NCBI GenBank assembly: GCA_937891785.1
Contig: CALAGN010000017.1
Coordinates: 1-64,000, forward strand
Reading direction: 5' to 3'
Source: an uncultured Octadecabacter sp.
Lineage (GTDB): Bacteria > Pseudomonadota > Alphaproteobacteria > Rhodobacterales > Rhodobacteraceae
Length of the DNA: 64,000 bases
This document shows, in pieces, positions 1 to 10,749 of this stretch. Under the pieces are notes generated by a model. That model searched no databases, was not told the DNA's origin, and was given only the letters and a program-made list of their open reading frames with translations. The position numbers and the translations under genes were made by a program. Every line of letters begins with the position of its first letter. The first letter of the stretch is position 1.

Positions 1-207
1 GAGATTGATTTCATCAGCGCCATGATCCTGAGCTTTCGCACCGTGCGTGCCAATCTGTTAGTGCTGTGGATCTGGGCAGGGATTATCGCCGTGCTGTCAC
101 TGATTGCCCTTGCGCCGATGTTTCTTGGGCTGATGGTGGTGCTTCCGGTGCTGGGCCACGCCACATGGCACCTTTACCGCCGCGCGCTTTACGATCCGGT
201 CGATTGA
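1..207 (+). CDS. DUF2189 family membrane protein (C-terminal part)
   Basis: The frame is open from base 1, so the start lies outside the window and only the last 68 codons are visible. The segment has two hydrophobic stretches (about residues 19-40 and 43-55 of the visible part) and ends in LPVLGHATWHLYRR, a tail I associate with DUF2189 membrane proteins of alphaproteobacteria. The function of that family is unknown. A bidirectional terminator hairpin follows at 263-293, separating it from the leftward bactofilin gene. Confidence 0.7.
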   Translation, partial: EIDFISAMILSFRTVRANLLVLWIWAGIIAVLSLIALAPMFLGLMVVLPVLGHATWHLYRRALYDPVD

Positions 208-262
208 GGCATTTCGATGTACGCCATGATGGCGACGCGGGACAAGTGCGATACAACAAAAA

Positions 263-293
263 GGGCGCCGCAGATAACTGGGCGCCCGTTTTT
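263..293. terminator. Bidirectional Rho-independent terminator
   Basis: A perfect 7-bp stem (GGGCGCC at 263-269, GGCGCCC at 281-287) is followed by GTTTTT and preceded by AAAAA, so it can stop transcription from both converging genes. Confidence 0.8.
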
Positions 294-314
294 AAATTGA
301 TAGTCGCGCAGGCG

Positions 315-824
315 TTAAGCTTTGGCGTCGCCTGGCTTGGCGACAGCAGTCGTGATGCTTTTGGCACCTTTGCTAAGGGGATCGTCCTGACGCTGTACGG
401 AGCCTTCGAAATGCGCACCGCTTTCGATGGCGATTGTCTTGTGGATGATGTCACCTTCGACCCGCGCTGACGATGTCAGGCGCACCTTGAGCCCGCGCAC
501 TGTGCCGATGATGCGGCCATTGACCACCACGTCGTCGGCAATGCATTCGCCTCTGACTGTGGCACCTTCGCCGATGGTTAGCAGGTGGGCGCGAATGTCG
601 CCATCAACCTGACCTTCGATGTTTATATCGCCGGTGGTCTTGAGGTTGCCCTTAATGTGCAGGTCCGTCGAAAGAACGGAAGCAGGCGGCTTGGCCTTGG
701 GTGCCGAGGGTTTGAACTCGGGCGAGTTCATGGCGCTTGTTGCAGGCTTGGCTGCATCAGTTGCTGCGGATTTGGTGTCAGCGGCGCTTGGGCCGGGTTC
801 GTTGATTTTGCTTTTAGAAAACAT
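315..824 (-). CDS. Bactofilin (polymer-forming cytoskeletal protein)
   Basis: The 169-residue protein has a low-complexity Ala/Pro/Lys/Ser N-terminus (about 1-50) followed by a bactofilin beta-helix (about 52-145) with the repeating pattern of Gly and hydrophobic residues, e.g. TTGDINIEGQVDGDIRA and GECIADDVVVNGRIIGTV. Bactofilins polymerise without nucleotide into filaments that localise cell-wall enzymes. Its start overlaps the 3' end of the upstream M23 peptidase gene by 11 nt. This is the usual bactofilin/M23 pairing and suggests the filament positions that peptidase. Length and domain are normal for the family. Confidence 0.93.
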   Translation of the reverse strand: MFSKSKINEPGPSAADTKSAATDAAKPATSAMNSPEFKPSAPKAKPPASVLSTDLHIKGNLKTTGDINIEGQVDGDIRAHLLTIGEGATVRGECIADDVVVNGRIIGTVRGLKVRLTSSARVEGDIIHKTIAIESGAHFEGSVQRQDDPLSKGAKSITTAVAKPGDAKA

Positions 825-2133
825 CTTGTCCAGCTCTTATATAAATCATTGGGTTAACGGGGCGTCCGCCTACGCGGATTTCGTAGTGCAAGTGTGGGCC
901 AGTTGACCGTCCAGAATTGCCAATATCACCAATTCGGTCCCCGCGCGAGACTCTTTGTCCAACTTCCACGCGAATTCGATTTTGGTGGGCATAGCGTGTC
1001 TCGACCCCGAACTCGTGCTGGATCTTAACCAGACGACCATAGCCCGAAGACCAGCCAGCGAAAGTCACAACGCCGTCAGCTGGTGCATAGATCGGCGTGC
1101 CAGTAGGGGCTGCAAAGTCAGTGCCGTTGTGCATCCGGCCCCAACGTTGGCCAAAACCAGAGGTAAAGCGGTAGCTGTCGTGCACAGGAACAGCAAACGG
1201 CGCGCGTTCTGCTGCGATGCGATAAAGGTTGATCCGGTCGAGCCCGCCCAGAATGGCGTTGGCGCGTTCGGTTTCAGGATCAGTTGCGCCGCCACGGGTC
1301 GAAAACTGGAACGGGGTTAGCGGGCCACCTGTGCCCGAATACCCGCGGCGTGCAGCGGCCAACAGGTCGTCAGGGTTCAGGCCAGCGGCGCGAAACATCC
1401 GGTCAAGTGGCTCCACCGACACGGTCATAGCCTCTTCGAGTTGGCGGAAAATCGCGTCGGTCTTATCTTCAAGAAGGCGCAGTTCAAGCTCCATCTCGGC
1501 GGCATGTTCGATTGCAAAATGGGCGTCTGCTGCGATCAGATCGCGTTCTGCGGCAGTTTGCGCCAGCGCCTCGCCCAGGAGATCAACCGTCCCACTGGCT
1601 TCGACGCTGCTTCTTCTTCCGGCTATTCCGCTTGTGTCACCGTCAAGTGCCGCGGTCAGCACGGCAGCCTCGTCGCGCGCGGCTTCGCGTTCTTGCATGG
1701 CGCGGCGCAAAGTTGCCTGCACGACTTCGATTCCGGTTTCCATTTCGCGGCGGCTGTCTTCGGATGACAGCAGTTCGGACTGCATCACCGAAATCTGATC
1801 CATCGCCAGCGAGAAACGTGATTGCGCGGCCAATGCCTCTGCGGCGCGGTGGTCGCGCTCAACGGACATGGCGTTCAGGCGTTCCTCGTAGATTATCTGA
1901 TCACGCTGGGCCTGTGCGCGGAAATTACCCGCGCCTATCGTGTCCATCAACAAGATCGCGGTTGCAATAATTGTCCAAGCGACAGTGACAGCACCACCGG
2001 CCCAAGCCAGTAATTGGGTCTCAGACCGCAAACGAATAAAACGTGTTTCAGTGTCCGAGCGCAGGAACAGACGCTTTTCTGGGAATCGCTTTTCCAGCGC
2101 CATATGCAACTTTTGAATTAGGCGTAATCGCAC
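814..2133 (-). CDS. M23 family metallopeptidase (membrane-anchored)
   Basis: The 439-residue protein has one N-terminal membrane segment (about 42-64), a long helical, coiled-coil-like stalk (about 75-240) and a C-terminal LytM/peptidase M23 domain (about 315-430). The zinc-site motifs are intact: HNGTDF (His and Asp) and the GPHLHYE signature. Such enzymes cut peptidoglycan cross-bridges or activate amidases in the periplasm. The start is taken as GTG because AAAGGGA lies 9 nt upstream; an internal ATG at 2103 is the alternative but lacks a ribosome site. It is co-transcribed with the bactofilin downstream (11-nt overlap). Confidence 0.92.
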   Translation of the reverse strand: MRLRLIQKLHMALEKRFPEKRLFLRSDTETRFIRLRSETQLLAWAGGAVTVAWTIIATAILLMDTIGAGNFRAQAQRDQIIYEERLNAMSVERDHRAAEALAAQSRFSLAMDQISVMQSELLSSEDSRREMETGIEVVQATLRRAMQEREAARDEAAVLTAALDGDTSGIAGRRSSVEASGTVDLLGEALAQTAAERDLIAADAHFAIEHAAEMELELRLLEDKTDAIFRQLEEAMTVSVEPLDRMFRAAGLNPDDLLAAARRGYSGTGGPLTPFQFSTRGGATDPETERANAILGGLDRINLYRIAAERAPFAVPVHDSYRFTSGFGQRWGRMHNGTDFAAPTGTPIYAPADGVVTFAGWSSGYGRLVKIQHEFGVETRYAHQNRIRVEVGQRVSRGDRIGDIGNSGRSTGPHLHYEIRVGGRPVNPMIYIRAGQDVF

Positions 2134-2322
2134 GTTTGTGTCCCTTTAGTACCCATCCCACAGTCGCACACCGGCCCCCCGGCCAATTGGTGTGCAAGAC
2201 GGTGTTAACGGGGCTGGGACTCTGCTGCAACAATTTAACGTAAAAATGCACAAATCCGGTAGGATGTGGGCCGAAATGGGCGAAAATGCGCCGATTGCCG
2301 GATTCGAACGCGGTTGGCTTGG

Positions 2323-3156
2323 TTAACGGCGCGGCTTGATCGTTTCAGCCAGCGGCCAATAAAAATCGGGCGGGATGCCAGCCTCGGCACGCTTTTCCTC
2401 GTTGAACGGCGGCTTGAGCGTGCTGTGAAAATAGCGCCCTACAAGGTCATGGAACACGCCCGTCGGGTCCAGATCGTGTCGGCCACATAGAAAATGGAAC
2501 CATTTTGAGCCATAGGCGACGTGATGCACTTCTTCGGCGTATATCACGTTTAGCGCGTCGATGGTTTGGTGGTCTTTGGCCTGCTGGAAAATCTTGATCA
2601 TGCCGGGGGTCACGTCCAAACCGCGCGCCTCAAGGACCATCGGCACCACGGCCAGACGCCCCATCAGATCGTTCGCGGTATCTTGCGCCGCGCGCCACAT
2701 GCCTGCATGGGCGGGCAAGGCGCCGTAATGGCTGCCGTGCGCTTGTAAGCAATCACACAACAGGTCAAAATGTTTAGATTCTTCATCCGCTGCCTTGACC
2801 CAATCATCAAAGAACCCGATCGGCATGGGTGTGTCAGTAAAGCGCGCGATGATATCCCAGTGCAGGTCTACTGCGTTCAATTCAATATGCGCGACAGCGT
2901 GCAAAATGGCGATGCGTCCTTCAACTGTGCCGGGCTTGCGGCGCGGCACATCGCGCGGGTTCAGCAGTTCTGGCTTGGCAGGGCGTGCGGGTTCGGTTGG
3001 TGGGCTCGCAGTGCCGATTTCGGGCCTCTCACCGCGTGCGCGGGCCGCCTGCCACTGGGCGGCAAACGCACGTGACAGGGCGGTCTTTTCGCGCCCCTCG
3101 GCGGTGCGCAACACCGTGTCGGCCATTTGGGCCAGCGGGAGGAGGATATCACCCAA
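2323..3156 (-). CDS. DUF455 family ferritin-like protein
   Basis: The protein has about 277 residues and matches the DUF455 family in RDVPRRKPGTVEGRIAILHA and in the all-helical region with AHIELNAVDLHWD and EEVHHVAYG. These supply Glu and His residues typical of a ferritin-like di-iron fold. The biochemical role is unknown. I prefer the TTG at 3156, which has GGAG seven bases upstream and gives a family-like N-terminus. A longer TTG start at 3177 and an ATG at 3126 are possible. The gene overlaps the end of metC by 8 nt, so the two are translationally coupled. Confidence 0.85.
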   Translation of the reverse strand: MGDILLPLAQMADTVLRTAEGREKTALSRAFAAQWQAARARGERPEIGTASPPTEPARPAKPELLNPRDVPRRKPGTVEGRIAILHAVAHIELNAVDLHWDIIARFTDTPMPIGFFDDWVKAADEESKHFDLLCDCLQAHGSHYGALPAHAGMWRAAQDTANDLMGRLAVVPMVLEARGLDVTPGMIKIFQQAKDHQTIDALNVIYAEEVHHVAYGSKWFHFLCGRHDLDPTGVFHDLVGRYFHSTLKPPFNEEKRAEAGIPPDFYWPLAETIKPRR

Positions 3157-4282
3157 GGGCTTGCTCCATATCGGCAATCAGGTCGCCCGCGTGTTCGATG
3201 CCGATCGACAGGCGCAGCAGGTTGGGCGGGATGCCGGTGTGCGGCTCGATAGTGTGGCGATGCTCCACGAGGCTTTCGACCCCACCAAGCGAGGTCGCGC
3301 GCGCAAACAGTTGCAGGCGGCCCGCAACGCGCAAGGCATCTGCCGCATCACCGCGCACCAGCACCGACAAAAGACAGCCAAACCCGCCCGTCATCTGCTG
3401 TGCGGCTACCGCGTGGCCCGCGTGGTTGGGTAGTCCGGGATAATAGACGGTTTCGATTTTTTGATGGGCGGCGAAATGGGTAGCAAAGGCAAGTGCTGTC
3501 GCGCTCATCCGTTCCACGCGCAGGGGCAGGGTGCGCATGCCGCGCAGCAGTAGCCATGCAGCAAACGGGTTAATCACAGCGCCCGCATCGTGGCGATCAA
3601 CGGCGATAGCATGCCAGATTGGCGCGTTGGGCGCATTGGTCGCAAGCACACCAGACAGCACATCGGAATGACCGTTGATCGCCTTAGTCGCTGAATGCAT
3701 TACGATATCCGCGCCAAGGGTCAGCGGTTGTGACAGGATCGGTGTGGCGGCAGTGGAATCGACTACCAGCAACCCGCCCGCCGCATGGGTCAGTGCTGCC
3801 GTTTGCGCGATGTCGACAGTCTTCAGCCAAGGGTTAGAAGGCGTTTCAATGAATGTTATCTGCGGCTTATGGGTCGATATGGCAGCGCCAAGTTGGGCTG
3901 TGTCTGCCGCGTCCACTTCAATCAGCGTCACAGTCCGGCGCGAGCAGAAATCGCGCAACCATTTGGTCGTGCCCCAGTAAATGCCAGACTGTGCCACCAC
4001 GGTCGCGCCACTGGGCAGCGCGCGAAAGATAGCCGCGATCGCCGCCATGCCCGAAGGGAACAGTAGTGCTGCGTCAGCCTTTTCCAGCTGTGCCAGCACG
4101 TCTTCGCATTGGCGGGTGATATCGCTGTTGTCGCGTCCATAGATATTGGCGGGATCAAACAGCGCATAGTCAGTGTCGCGCCCATAGGTCGTCGCCATGG
4201 CTATCTTAGGCACGATATCATCGCCGATGCTGCCGCCATGGGCTGCAATCGTTGCCGGATGAAGATCGTTCTTGCGCGTCAT
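3149..4282 (-). CDS. metC: Cystathionine beta-lyase (Cys/Met metabolism PLP enzyme)
   Basis: The 377-residue protein belongs to the Cys/Met-metabolism PLP family (fold type I). Visible are TTYGRD near the N-terminus, the PLP-contacting DSTAATP, and SATKAINGHSDV carrying the Schiff-base lysine. The family cleaves cystathionine to homocysteine, pyruvate and ammonia. The ATG at 4282 is chosen because it makes a 4-nt ATGA overlap with the stop of bcp upstream and gives MTRKNDLHPAT, a normal family N-terminus. It could also be a cystathionine gamma-lyase or synthase. The overlap with bcp may link thiol metabolism to peroxide defence. Confidence 0.88.
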   Translation of the reverse strand: MTRKNDLHPATIAAHGGSIGDDIVPKIAMATTYGRDTDYALFDPANIYGRDNSDITRQCEDVLAQLEKADAALLFPSGMAAIAAIFRALPSGATVVAQSGIYWGTTKWLRDFCSRRTVTLIEVDAADTAQLGAAISTHKPQITFIETPSNPWLKTVDIAQTAALTHAAGGLLVVDSTAATPILSQPLTLGADIVMHSATKAINGHSDVLSGVLATNAPNAPIWHAIAVDRHDAGAVINPFAAWLLLRGMRTLPLRVERMSATALAFATHFAAHQKIETVYYPGLPNHAGHAVAAQQMTGGFGCLLSVLVRGDAADALRVAGRLQLFARATSLGGVESLVEHRHTIEPHTGIPPNLLRLSIGIEHAGDLIADMEQALG

Positions 4283-4782
4283 TTGGCGGCCTCCTGCCGG
4301 ATGTGTGCGTAAAGCTTGCGGGTGGCGTCCAGAACCGCCTCGACGTGGCCCGGCACTTTGACCTTGCGCCAAACTTGGGCGATTTTACCCGCTCCGTCGA
4401 TCAGGAACGTCGCGCGCTCGATACCAAGGTAAGTCTTGCCATACATGTTCTTTTCCACCCAGACGCCATAGCGTTCGCACACATCCCCGTCTTCGTCCGA
4501 CAATAGCGGCACCGACAGCGCATATTTGTCGCGGAATTTGTCGTGCTTTTTGACACTGTCCTTGGATACGCCAAGCACGACGACGCCGGCGGCAGAAAAT
4601 TCTGCGGCCATGTCCGTAAACCCGCTCGCCTCTATTGTGCAGCCGGGCGTGTCGTCGCGCGGATAGAAATACAGCACGACAGCCTGTCCGGCGTAATCTG
4701 ATAGCGAAACGGTGTCTCCGCCGTCACGGGGCAGGGATACGGGCGGTGCAATTTGGCCTATTTCAAGCGGTGCGTCAGTCAT
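4279..4782 (-). CDS. bcp: Thioredoxin-dependent peroxiredoxin, BCP/PrxQ type
   Basis: The 167-residue thioredoxin-fold protein has the peroxidatic motif FYPRDDTPGCTIEA with Cys48. In many BCP proteins a resolving Cys lies five residues later; here that position is Ser53 (CTIEAS), so the enzyme must use another partner or a one-Cys mechanism. It reduces hydroperoxides in the cytosol using thioredoxin-like donors. A strong AAAGGAG site precedes the ATG. It is first in the leftward bcp-metC-DUF455 unit (4-nt overlap with metC) and is divergent from the AsmA-like gene across about 107 bp. Confidence 0.93.
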   Translation of the reverse strand: MTDAPLEIGQIAPPVSLPRDGGDTVSLSDYAGQAVVLYFYPRDDTPGCTIEASGFTDMAAEFSAAGVVVLGVSKDSVKKHDKFRDKYALSVPLLSDEDGDVCERYGVWVEKNMYGKTYLGIERATFLIDGAGKIAQVWRKVKVPGHVEAVLDATRKLYAHIRQEAAK

Positions 4783-4889
4783 TTCAGCACTCCTTTGCGC
4801 AGTTGTGTGGTTTCCTGTTTTATTTTAGTCCGCAACACGCAAATATAAAGCACAACTGACCCTTAGGGCGCATTATTGCCAATGTTTTT

Positions 4890-7800
4890 ATGACCGACGA
4901 CCAACAAGCTTTGTCGCCGCCGTCCAAATGGCGCGTTAAACCGCGTTTTGTGGTGCGCGCTGCCGCGCTTGTGCTTGGCTTGCCGCTCTTATTTGGCGTA
5001 ATCGGTGTCGTGATGATGCTGGGCCGTGAAATCACCGCCCCCACATGGATCAAAACCCGTGTAGAAGCGCGTGTCGCCGGGGTTCTTGACGGTGGCAGTC
5101 TTCGGTTTGGAAATATTTTCTTTACGATCGGCACGGATTTACACCCACGCATTCGCCTGACCAACGCCGTGCTGCGCGACAGTGCCGGTTCACCACTTGC
5201 GCGCTTTCCGGTCGTTGAGGTGCTTTTGTCGCCGCGCGGGCTGATCAAAGGCGCGATATTGGCCCAAGAAGTCCGGCTGAGCGGCGCGCAGATCAACCTA
5301 CGTCGTGCCCGCGACGGCACGGTGGCGATTGCGTTTGGGGCCTCGGCCACGTCGGTTGGCGAGGCCGAAAGTCTGACAGCGCTGCTGGATGATTTCGATC
5401 AGGTGTTCGAGCGTGGCGAATTGGCAGCCCTTGAGCGTGTGCAAGCCGACGGTTTGATCGTGAACTTTGACGATACGCGAGCGGGCCGTAGCTGGACCGT
5501 GGACGGTGGCCAGCTTGATCTGGATTTGCGCGGAAACCAGACCTCCCTGCGCGGTGAGGTCGCGCTATTGTCGGGGCGGTCCTACATCACGACGATGAGC
5601 CTGAGTTACACAAGCACGCGCGACAGCCGCGCTGCTGATATCAGCCTTGGGATTGATGATGTGGCGGCGGCTGATCTGGCGACGCAATCACCCGCGCTTA
5701 GCTGGCTGTCGGTGATCGAGGCACCGATTTCCGCAACCCTGCGCGCAACGATTGACGGGGAGGGCGCATTGGGGCCCCTGAATGCGCTGCTCGAAATTGG
5801 TGAAGGGGTCGTGCGCCCCACCAATGCCACCCGGCCGATCAGGTTCGAGCAAGCCCGCACCTATCTGACCTATAATCCGGTCACCTCCGAGGTCGGGTTT
5901 AGCTATATCGAAGTGCAAAGCAGCTGGGGCAGTTTTCAGGGCGAGGGCAAGGCCTACTTGCGCGAGTTTACCGACAATTGGCCCGGTGCCTTTCTGGCGC
6001 AGTTGAGCCTTAATAATATGCAGGTCAATCCCGCTGGTATCTATGCTGAAGCGCTTGATGTTGGCACGGCCGTGGCCGATTTCCGACTGCGCCTTGACCC
6101 CTTTACCCTCACCCTTGGCCAAGCCGTGTTGCAGGATGAAAACCAGCGCGCAGTTGTGCGCGGCGAGGTCGTCGCGGCACCTGATGGTTGGCGGGTGGCA
6201 TTGGACGGCGCAATCGACAGCCTGTCGCACGACCGCCTTTTGGCGATCTGGCCCGAAGCGATGATGCCGCGGTCCCGTGCTTGGCTCTCGGAAAACCTTT
6301 TGGCGGCGAGGTTTAGTGATTTTGTCGCTGCGGTGCGCCTTGTTCCCGATCAGCCAGCGATTCTAAGCCTGACCGCAGAATTTGACGACCTGAACCTGCG
6401 CTACCTGCGCACGTTGCCACCAATCACGGATGGGGAAGGCGTGCTGAGTTTTGATGGCACTGCACTGAGTGTGGCGCTTGATCGCGGCTACGTGACCCCG
6501 TCCCAAGGTGGGCGCGTGGCGATTGACGGGTCGGTCTTTCGCATTCCCGACACGCGGACGCGCACGATAACGCGCCCGGCGCAGATTGATGTCCGAGGGG
6601 CCAGCACGATCACGGCGGCCCTGGCATTGCTTGATTACGACCCATTCAATTTCATTAGCAAAGCGGGAATAGCGACAACAGTTGCCGATGGCCGCGCCGA
6701 GATTGCCGCGCAGATAAATCTCCTGCTTAGCCAACGCATCACGCGCGAAGATATAACTTATAGTGCCACCGCCCGTCTGCGCGACGTGACGAGCACAGAG
6801 TTGGTGCCGGATCACCGACTAGCAGCCGCGGAACTCGAATTGAGAGCACAGAATGACGGAATGACAATAACGGGCCCGTTAAGGATCGGGGATGTTCCGG
6901 CACAAGTGGTTTTTGAGAAAAGCTTTGACCTTGCCGATGCAGGTCTTGGGCAAATCAACGGGTCGGTCGAGCTTTCTGAAAGGTTTGCGCGCGAATTTAA
7001 CATTGGACTGCCCACGGGCGCGATTGATGGGGCGACGCACGCTGATTTCGAAATAGACTTGCGCCGTGATGCGGTGCCGGCGTTTCGTCTGACATCGCAG
7101 ATGGTGGGACTGGGGATGCAATTGCCGGCTCTGGGCTGGCGCAAGGGGCGTGATGCTGGTGGGGATCTGAGTGTCGTTGGGACCGCAGGCGAAGTGCCCG
7201 AAATTACATCAATAGCATTGGATGCTGGGGGGCTACAGGCGCAGGGGGCAATCCGGCTTAGTCCGGTTGGTGGTCTGGACGAGGCGCGGTTTGAACGAGT
7301 TCAGGTCAGAGGCTGGTTCGATGCGCCTGTGATACTGCGGGGGCGCGGCGCGGGGCAACCTGCACGGGTAATTGTGGCAGGTGGTGCGCTTGATCTGCGC
7401 AATGCGGCGTTTGGTGATAGCGGTGGCGAGGGCGGACCGATGGAAATCGCACTTGATAATGTGCAAATCTCGGAGGGGATCGCGCTGACGGATTTTCGTG
7501 GCGAATTCGACAGTGGTGGCGGATTTTCGGGCGGTTTCACAGCACGAGTCAATGGGACGGCGCCAGTGCAGGGCACTGTCGTGCCGGTAGCTGGTCGTTC
7601 GGCGGTGCGTTTACAAAGCGGTGATGCCGGTAGTGTGTTCCGCGCGACAGGCCTGCTTGAAAACGCCCAAGGCGGCGAGATGGAACTGACCCTGTTGCCC
7701 GCAGGCAGCGAAGGCAACTATGACGCAACCCTTGCGGCAACCGACTTGCGCGTGCGCGATGCGCCTGCCTTGGCCGAGCTTTTGGACGCAATCAGTGTGA

Positions 7801-8171
7801 TTGGCTTGTTGCAGCAATTGGACGGGCAGGGGCTGGCCTTTGCCAATGTTGACGCCACGTTTCGCATCACGCCCGACCAGATCATCGTGACACAATCAAG
7901 CGCTGTCGGGCCGGGTTTGGGCCTGTCGCTGGACGGGATTTATACCATTATGGATGGCGATATGGATTTTCAGGGAGTTGTGTCGCCGATCTTTCTGCTG
8001 AACGGCATCGGTAGCTTTTTGACCCGTCCGGGCGAAGGCTTGATCGGCTTTAACTTTACCCTGCGCGGTCCGGCGGATAGTGCGCGTGTTGCGGTGAATC
8101 CTCTCAGTGCGCTCACGCCGGGGATGTTCCGTGACATATTCCGCCGCCCGCCGCCACAGGTCGGTGAATAG
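4890..8171 (+). CDS. AsmA/YhdP-like large envelope protein (DUF3971 type)
   Basis: The 1093-residue protein has a single N-terminal transmembrane helix (about 21-44) followed by a long beta-rich periplasmic region. The C-terminus (about 930-1075) has the AsmA_2-like pattern [20 protein letters not shown] and [19 protein letters not shown]. This is the layout of YhdP/TamB-like AsmA-family proteins, implicated in lipid transport between the membranes. That role is inferred from the family only. The length is in the usual range for alphaproteobacterial members. queA begins 29 nt downstream, so the two may be co-transcribed. Confidence 0.85.
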   Translation: MTDDQQALSPPSKWRVKPRFVVRAAALVLGLPLLFGVIGVVMMLGREITAPTWIKTRVEARVAGVLDGGSLRFGNIFFTIGTDLHPRIRLTNAVLRDSAGSPLARFPVVEVLLSPRGLIKGAILAQEVRLSGAQINLRRARDGTVAIAFGASATSVGEAESLTALLDDFDQVFERGELAALERVQADGLIVNFDDTRAGRSWTVDGGQLDLDLRGNQTSLRGEVALLSGRSYITTMSLSYTSTRDSRAADISLGIDDVAAADLATQSPALSWLSVIEAPISATLRATIDGEGALGPLNALLEIGEGVVRPTNATRPIRFEQARTYLTYNPVTSEVGFSYIEVQSSWGSFQGEGKAYLREFTDNWPGAFLAQLSLNNMQVNPAGIYAEALDVGTAVADFRLRLDPFTLTLGQAVLQDENQRAVVRGEVVAAPDGWRVALDGAIDSLSHDRLLAIWPEAMMPRSRAWLSENLLAARFSDFVAAVRLVPDQPAILSLTAEFDDLNLRYLRTLPPITDGEGVLSFDGTALSVALDRGYVTPSQGGRVAIDGSVFRIPDTRTRTITRPAQIDVRGASTITAALALLDYDPFNFISKAGIATTVADGRAEIAAQINLLLSQRITREDITYSATARLRDVTSTELVPDHRLAAAELELRAQNDGMTITGPLRIGDVPAQVVFEKSFDLADAGLGQINGSVELSERFAREFNIGLPTGAIDGATHADFEIDLRRDAVPAFRLTSQMVGLGMQLPALGWRKGRDAGGDLSVVGTAGEVPEITSIALDAGGLQAQGAIRLSPVGGLDEARFERVQVRGWFDAPVILRGRGAGQPARVIVAGGALDLRNAAFGDSGGEGGPMEIALDNVQISEGIALTDFRGEFDSGGGFSGGFTARVNGTAPVQGTVVPVAGRSAVRLQSGDAGSVFRATGLLENAQGGEMELTLLPAGSEGNYDATLAATDLRVRDAPALAELLDAISVIGLLQQLDGQGLAFANVDATFRITPDQIIVTQSSAVGPGLGLSLDGIYTIMDGDMDFQGVVSPIFLLNGIGSFLTRPGEGLIGFNFTLRGPADSARVAVNPLSALTPGMFRDIFRRPPPQVGE

Positions 8172-8200
8172 CGCTAATCATACCCCAAGAGGAGAGCGGC

Positions 8201-9253
8201 GTGAAGCTGAGCGATTTTGATTTCGACCTGCCCGAGGCGCTAATTGCGACCCGTCCAGTGACGCCGCGCAGCGATGCGCGACTCCTGCTTTCGCAGGGCG
8301 ACGAAACCCGCGATCTGTACGTACGCGACTTGCCTGATCAGCTGCGTGCAGGTGATCGGATGGTGCTGAACGACACCAAAGTCATTCCTGCCCGTCTGAG
8401 CGGTGCGCGTCATCGCGCCTCATCGCAGGGAGATGTGACCGCAAAGATCGAAGTGACCCTGCTAGAGCCGCGCGCAGACGGGTGTTGGGCGGCGCTGATC
8501 AAGCCGCTGCGCAAACTTAAAATTGGCGAAACGGTGGTGTTTTCCGCCGATCTGAGCGCCAGCCTGCAGGCGGTTGCGGACGGGCAGGGGATGTTGCGGT
8601 TTAATCTGACTGGCGATGATTTTGATGCTGCTTTGTCAGCCGCAGGGGCAATGCCATTGCCGCCCTACATCGCTGCCAAGCGCCCCGCCGACGACGCCGA
8701 TAAACAGGATTATCAGACCGTCTGGGCGCGCCATAAGGGGGCGGTTGCCGCCCCCACGGCCTCGCTGCATCTGGATCGCACGATGCTGGCAGCTTTGGCG
8801 GCCAGGGGAGTCGATTTCAGCTATGTCACTTTGCATGTGGGGGCGGGGACGTTCTTGCCGGTCAAGGTTGATGATATCGCGGACCATAAAATGCATGCGG
8901 AATGGGGGCAGGTCACGCAAGTGGCCGCCGACGAAATCAACACGACACGCGCGGCGGGAGGACGGATCATTCCGGTGGGCACAACCGCGTTGCGCTTGAT
9001 CGAAAGTGCTGCAACTGACGGTGGGCTTGGCCCATGGGAAGGCCCGACCGATATTTTCATTACACCGGGGTTCCGGTTTCGCATTGCGGATGGGCTGATG
9101 ACGAATTTTCATCTGCCCAAGTCGACATTGATGATGCTTGTGTCAGCACTGATCGGGCAGCATCGCGTGCGCGACATTTATGCCCATGCCATTGCAAAAA
9201 AATATCGCTTTTTTTCATATGGCGATGCCTCGCTGCTTTTACCAAAAGCGTGA
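8201..9253 (+). CDS. queA: S-adenosylmethionine:tRNA ribosyltransferase-isomerase
   Basis: The 350-residue protein is full length for QueA. Diagnostic segments are the N-terminal [16 protein letters not shown], the central [20 protein letters not shown] and the C-terminal [19 protein letters not shown]. The enzyme transfers and isomerises the ribosyl group of SAM onto preQ1-modified tRNA to give epoxyqueuosine at position 34. It starts with GTG, preceded by AGAGGAGAG. The 141 nt after the gene hold no evident gene or strong terminator. Confidence 0.96.
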   Translation: MKLSDFDFDLPEALIATRPVTPRSDARLLLSQGDETRDLYVRDLPDQLRAGDRMVLNDTKVIPARLSGARHRASSQGDVTAKIEVTLLEPRADGCWAALIKPLRKLKIGETVVFSADLSASLQAVADGQGMLRFNLTGDDFDAALSAAGAMPLPPYIAAKRPADDADKQDYQTVWARHKGAVAAPTASLHLDRTMLAALAARGVDFSYVTLHVGAGTFLPVKVDDIADHKMHAEWGQVTQVAADEINTTRAAGGRIIPVGTTALRLIESAATDGGLGPWEGPTDIFITPGFRFRIADGLMTNFHLPKSTLMMLVSALIGQHRVRDIYAHAIAKKYRFFSYGDASLLLPKA

Positions 9254-9394
9254 TTTGATTTACGAATTTTTCATATGGACAGTGCAGGTCTGTGGTGCCA
9301 ATTGGGCGCGCATGGCGAATGCTACGTCGCGGATGATGCACGACTGGCAAACAAGAACCGCTAGCCTTGAGGTTCGTAGCGCCCAAAGGGGTTA

Positions 9395-10657
9395 ATGATG
9401 ATCAAAGTTCTTGGAACCTCATGGGCCCTGTTCTTGGGCATGTTCATGCTTATGGTAGGCAACGGTTTGCAGGGCACACTGTTGGGCCTGCGCGGCGCTG
9501 CTGAAAACTTTGGCGCCTTCGAGATGTCGATCGTTATGTCGGCTTATTTTGTTGGCTTTTTGGGTGGCTCGCGGCTTGCCCCCGAAATGATCCGGCGCGT
9601 CGGGCATGTGCGGGTCTTTGCGGCCCTTGGGTCGACGATTTCCGCCGTCTTGATCCTGTATCCCGTCCTTGCCGAGGTCTGGGCCTGGACATTGGGTCGC
9701 GTGTTGATCGGCTTTTGTTTTTCGGGCGTCTATGTAACGGCGGAAAGCTGGTTGAACAATGCGGCCACAAACGAAAATCGCGGGCAGGCTTTGTCGCTTT
9801 ATATGATCGTGCAGATGGGTGGGATCGTGGCCGCCCAAGTGATCATTTCCCAAGGCGATATTTCGGGCTTTACGCTTTTCATTATTCCGTCGGTTTTGGT
9901 GTCGCTTGCCTTTGCGCCGATCCTATTATCGGTGGTGCCCACACCTGCGTTTGACAGAACAAAACCGATGCGCCTGCGCGAGCTGATCGCAGCATCACCT
10001 CTTGCATCCGTTGGCATGTTCTTGATGGGCGGGGTCTATTCGGCGCAGTTTGGCATGGTGGCGGTTTACGGCACCGAAATCGGCCTAAGTGTCGGGAAAA
10101 TTTCGATAATAGTATCGGTGATCTATGTCAGCGCATTGGTGGCGCAATACCCGATTGGCTGGCTGTCTGACCGGATGGACCGCCGCGTGTTGATCATCGC
10201 GATGGGCGCTGTAGGTGCGGTTGGCGCCCTTTTGGCGGCATTGTTGGGGGCCGGATCGTTTACCGTTTTGCTGATTGGCGCCGGATTTGTAGGCGGCACC
10301 TCTAATCCGCTTTATTCGCTGCTAATCGCCTATGCCAACGACTTTCTTGAACACGAAGACATGGCGGCGGCATCGGCTGGATTTTTGTTCATCAATGGAG
10401 TTGGCGCGATTGCCGGACCATTGTTGATCGGTTGGGGCATGGGCGTTGTCGGCCCACAGGCATTCTGGATGTTCATTGCTGTCTTGATGGGCGCCATGGC
10501 GATCTATGGTCTTTACCGGATGACACAGCGCCACAGCGCGACCGCAGTCGAGGATATGGTGCCCTATTCGCCGGTTTCGCCCACGGCTTCGCACGTGATC
10601 GCCGAAGTGGCACAAGAAATCTACATCGACGCCGAGATCGAAGAGCAACAAGAATAA
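9395..10657 (+). CDS. MFS transporter, YcaD-like
   Basis: The 420-residue protein has about 12 hydrophobic helices and the MFS loop motifs, e.g. GWLSDRMDRRVLI between helices 6 and 7 and NENRGQALSLYMIVQMGG after helix 4, resembling the YcaD subgroup. The substrate cannot be read from the sequence. The last 45 residues are hydrophilic and acidic. Two adjacent ATG codons (9395 and 9398) follow AAAGGGG; either may be used. A DUF924 gene follows at 93 nt. Confidence 0.85.
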   Translation: MMIKVLGTSWALFLGMFMLMVGNGLQGTLLGLRGAAENFGAFEMSIVMSAYFVGFLGGSRLAPEMIRRVGHVRVFAALGSTISAVLILYPVLAEVWAWTLGRVLIGFCFSGVYVTAESWLNNAATNENRGQALSLYMIVQMGGIVAAQVIISQGDISGFTLFIIPSVLVSLAFAPILLSVVPTPAFDRTKPMRLRELIAASPLASVGMFLMGGVYSAQFGMVAVYGTEIGLSVGKISIIVSVIYVSALVAQYPIGWLSDRMDRRVLIIAMGAVGAVGALLAALLGAGSFTVLLIGAGFVGGTSNPLYSLLIAYANDFLEHEDMAAASAGFLFINGVGAIAGPLLIGWGMGVVGPQAFWMFIAVLMGAMAIYGLYRMTQRHSATAVEDMVPYSPVSPTASHVIAEVAQEIYIDAEIEEQQE

Positions 10658-10749
10658 ACACCAGCGTATGTCTAATGGGTTGCCACAACGGTTTGAAACT
10701 GCAACGCTTTCACCAACGTTATTGAGTAGTCTTTAAAGGAGGAGGTTCT

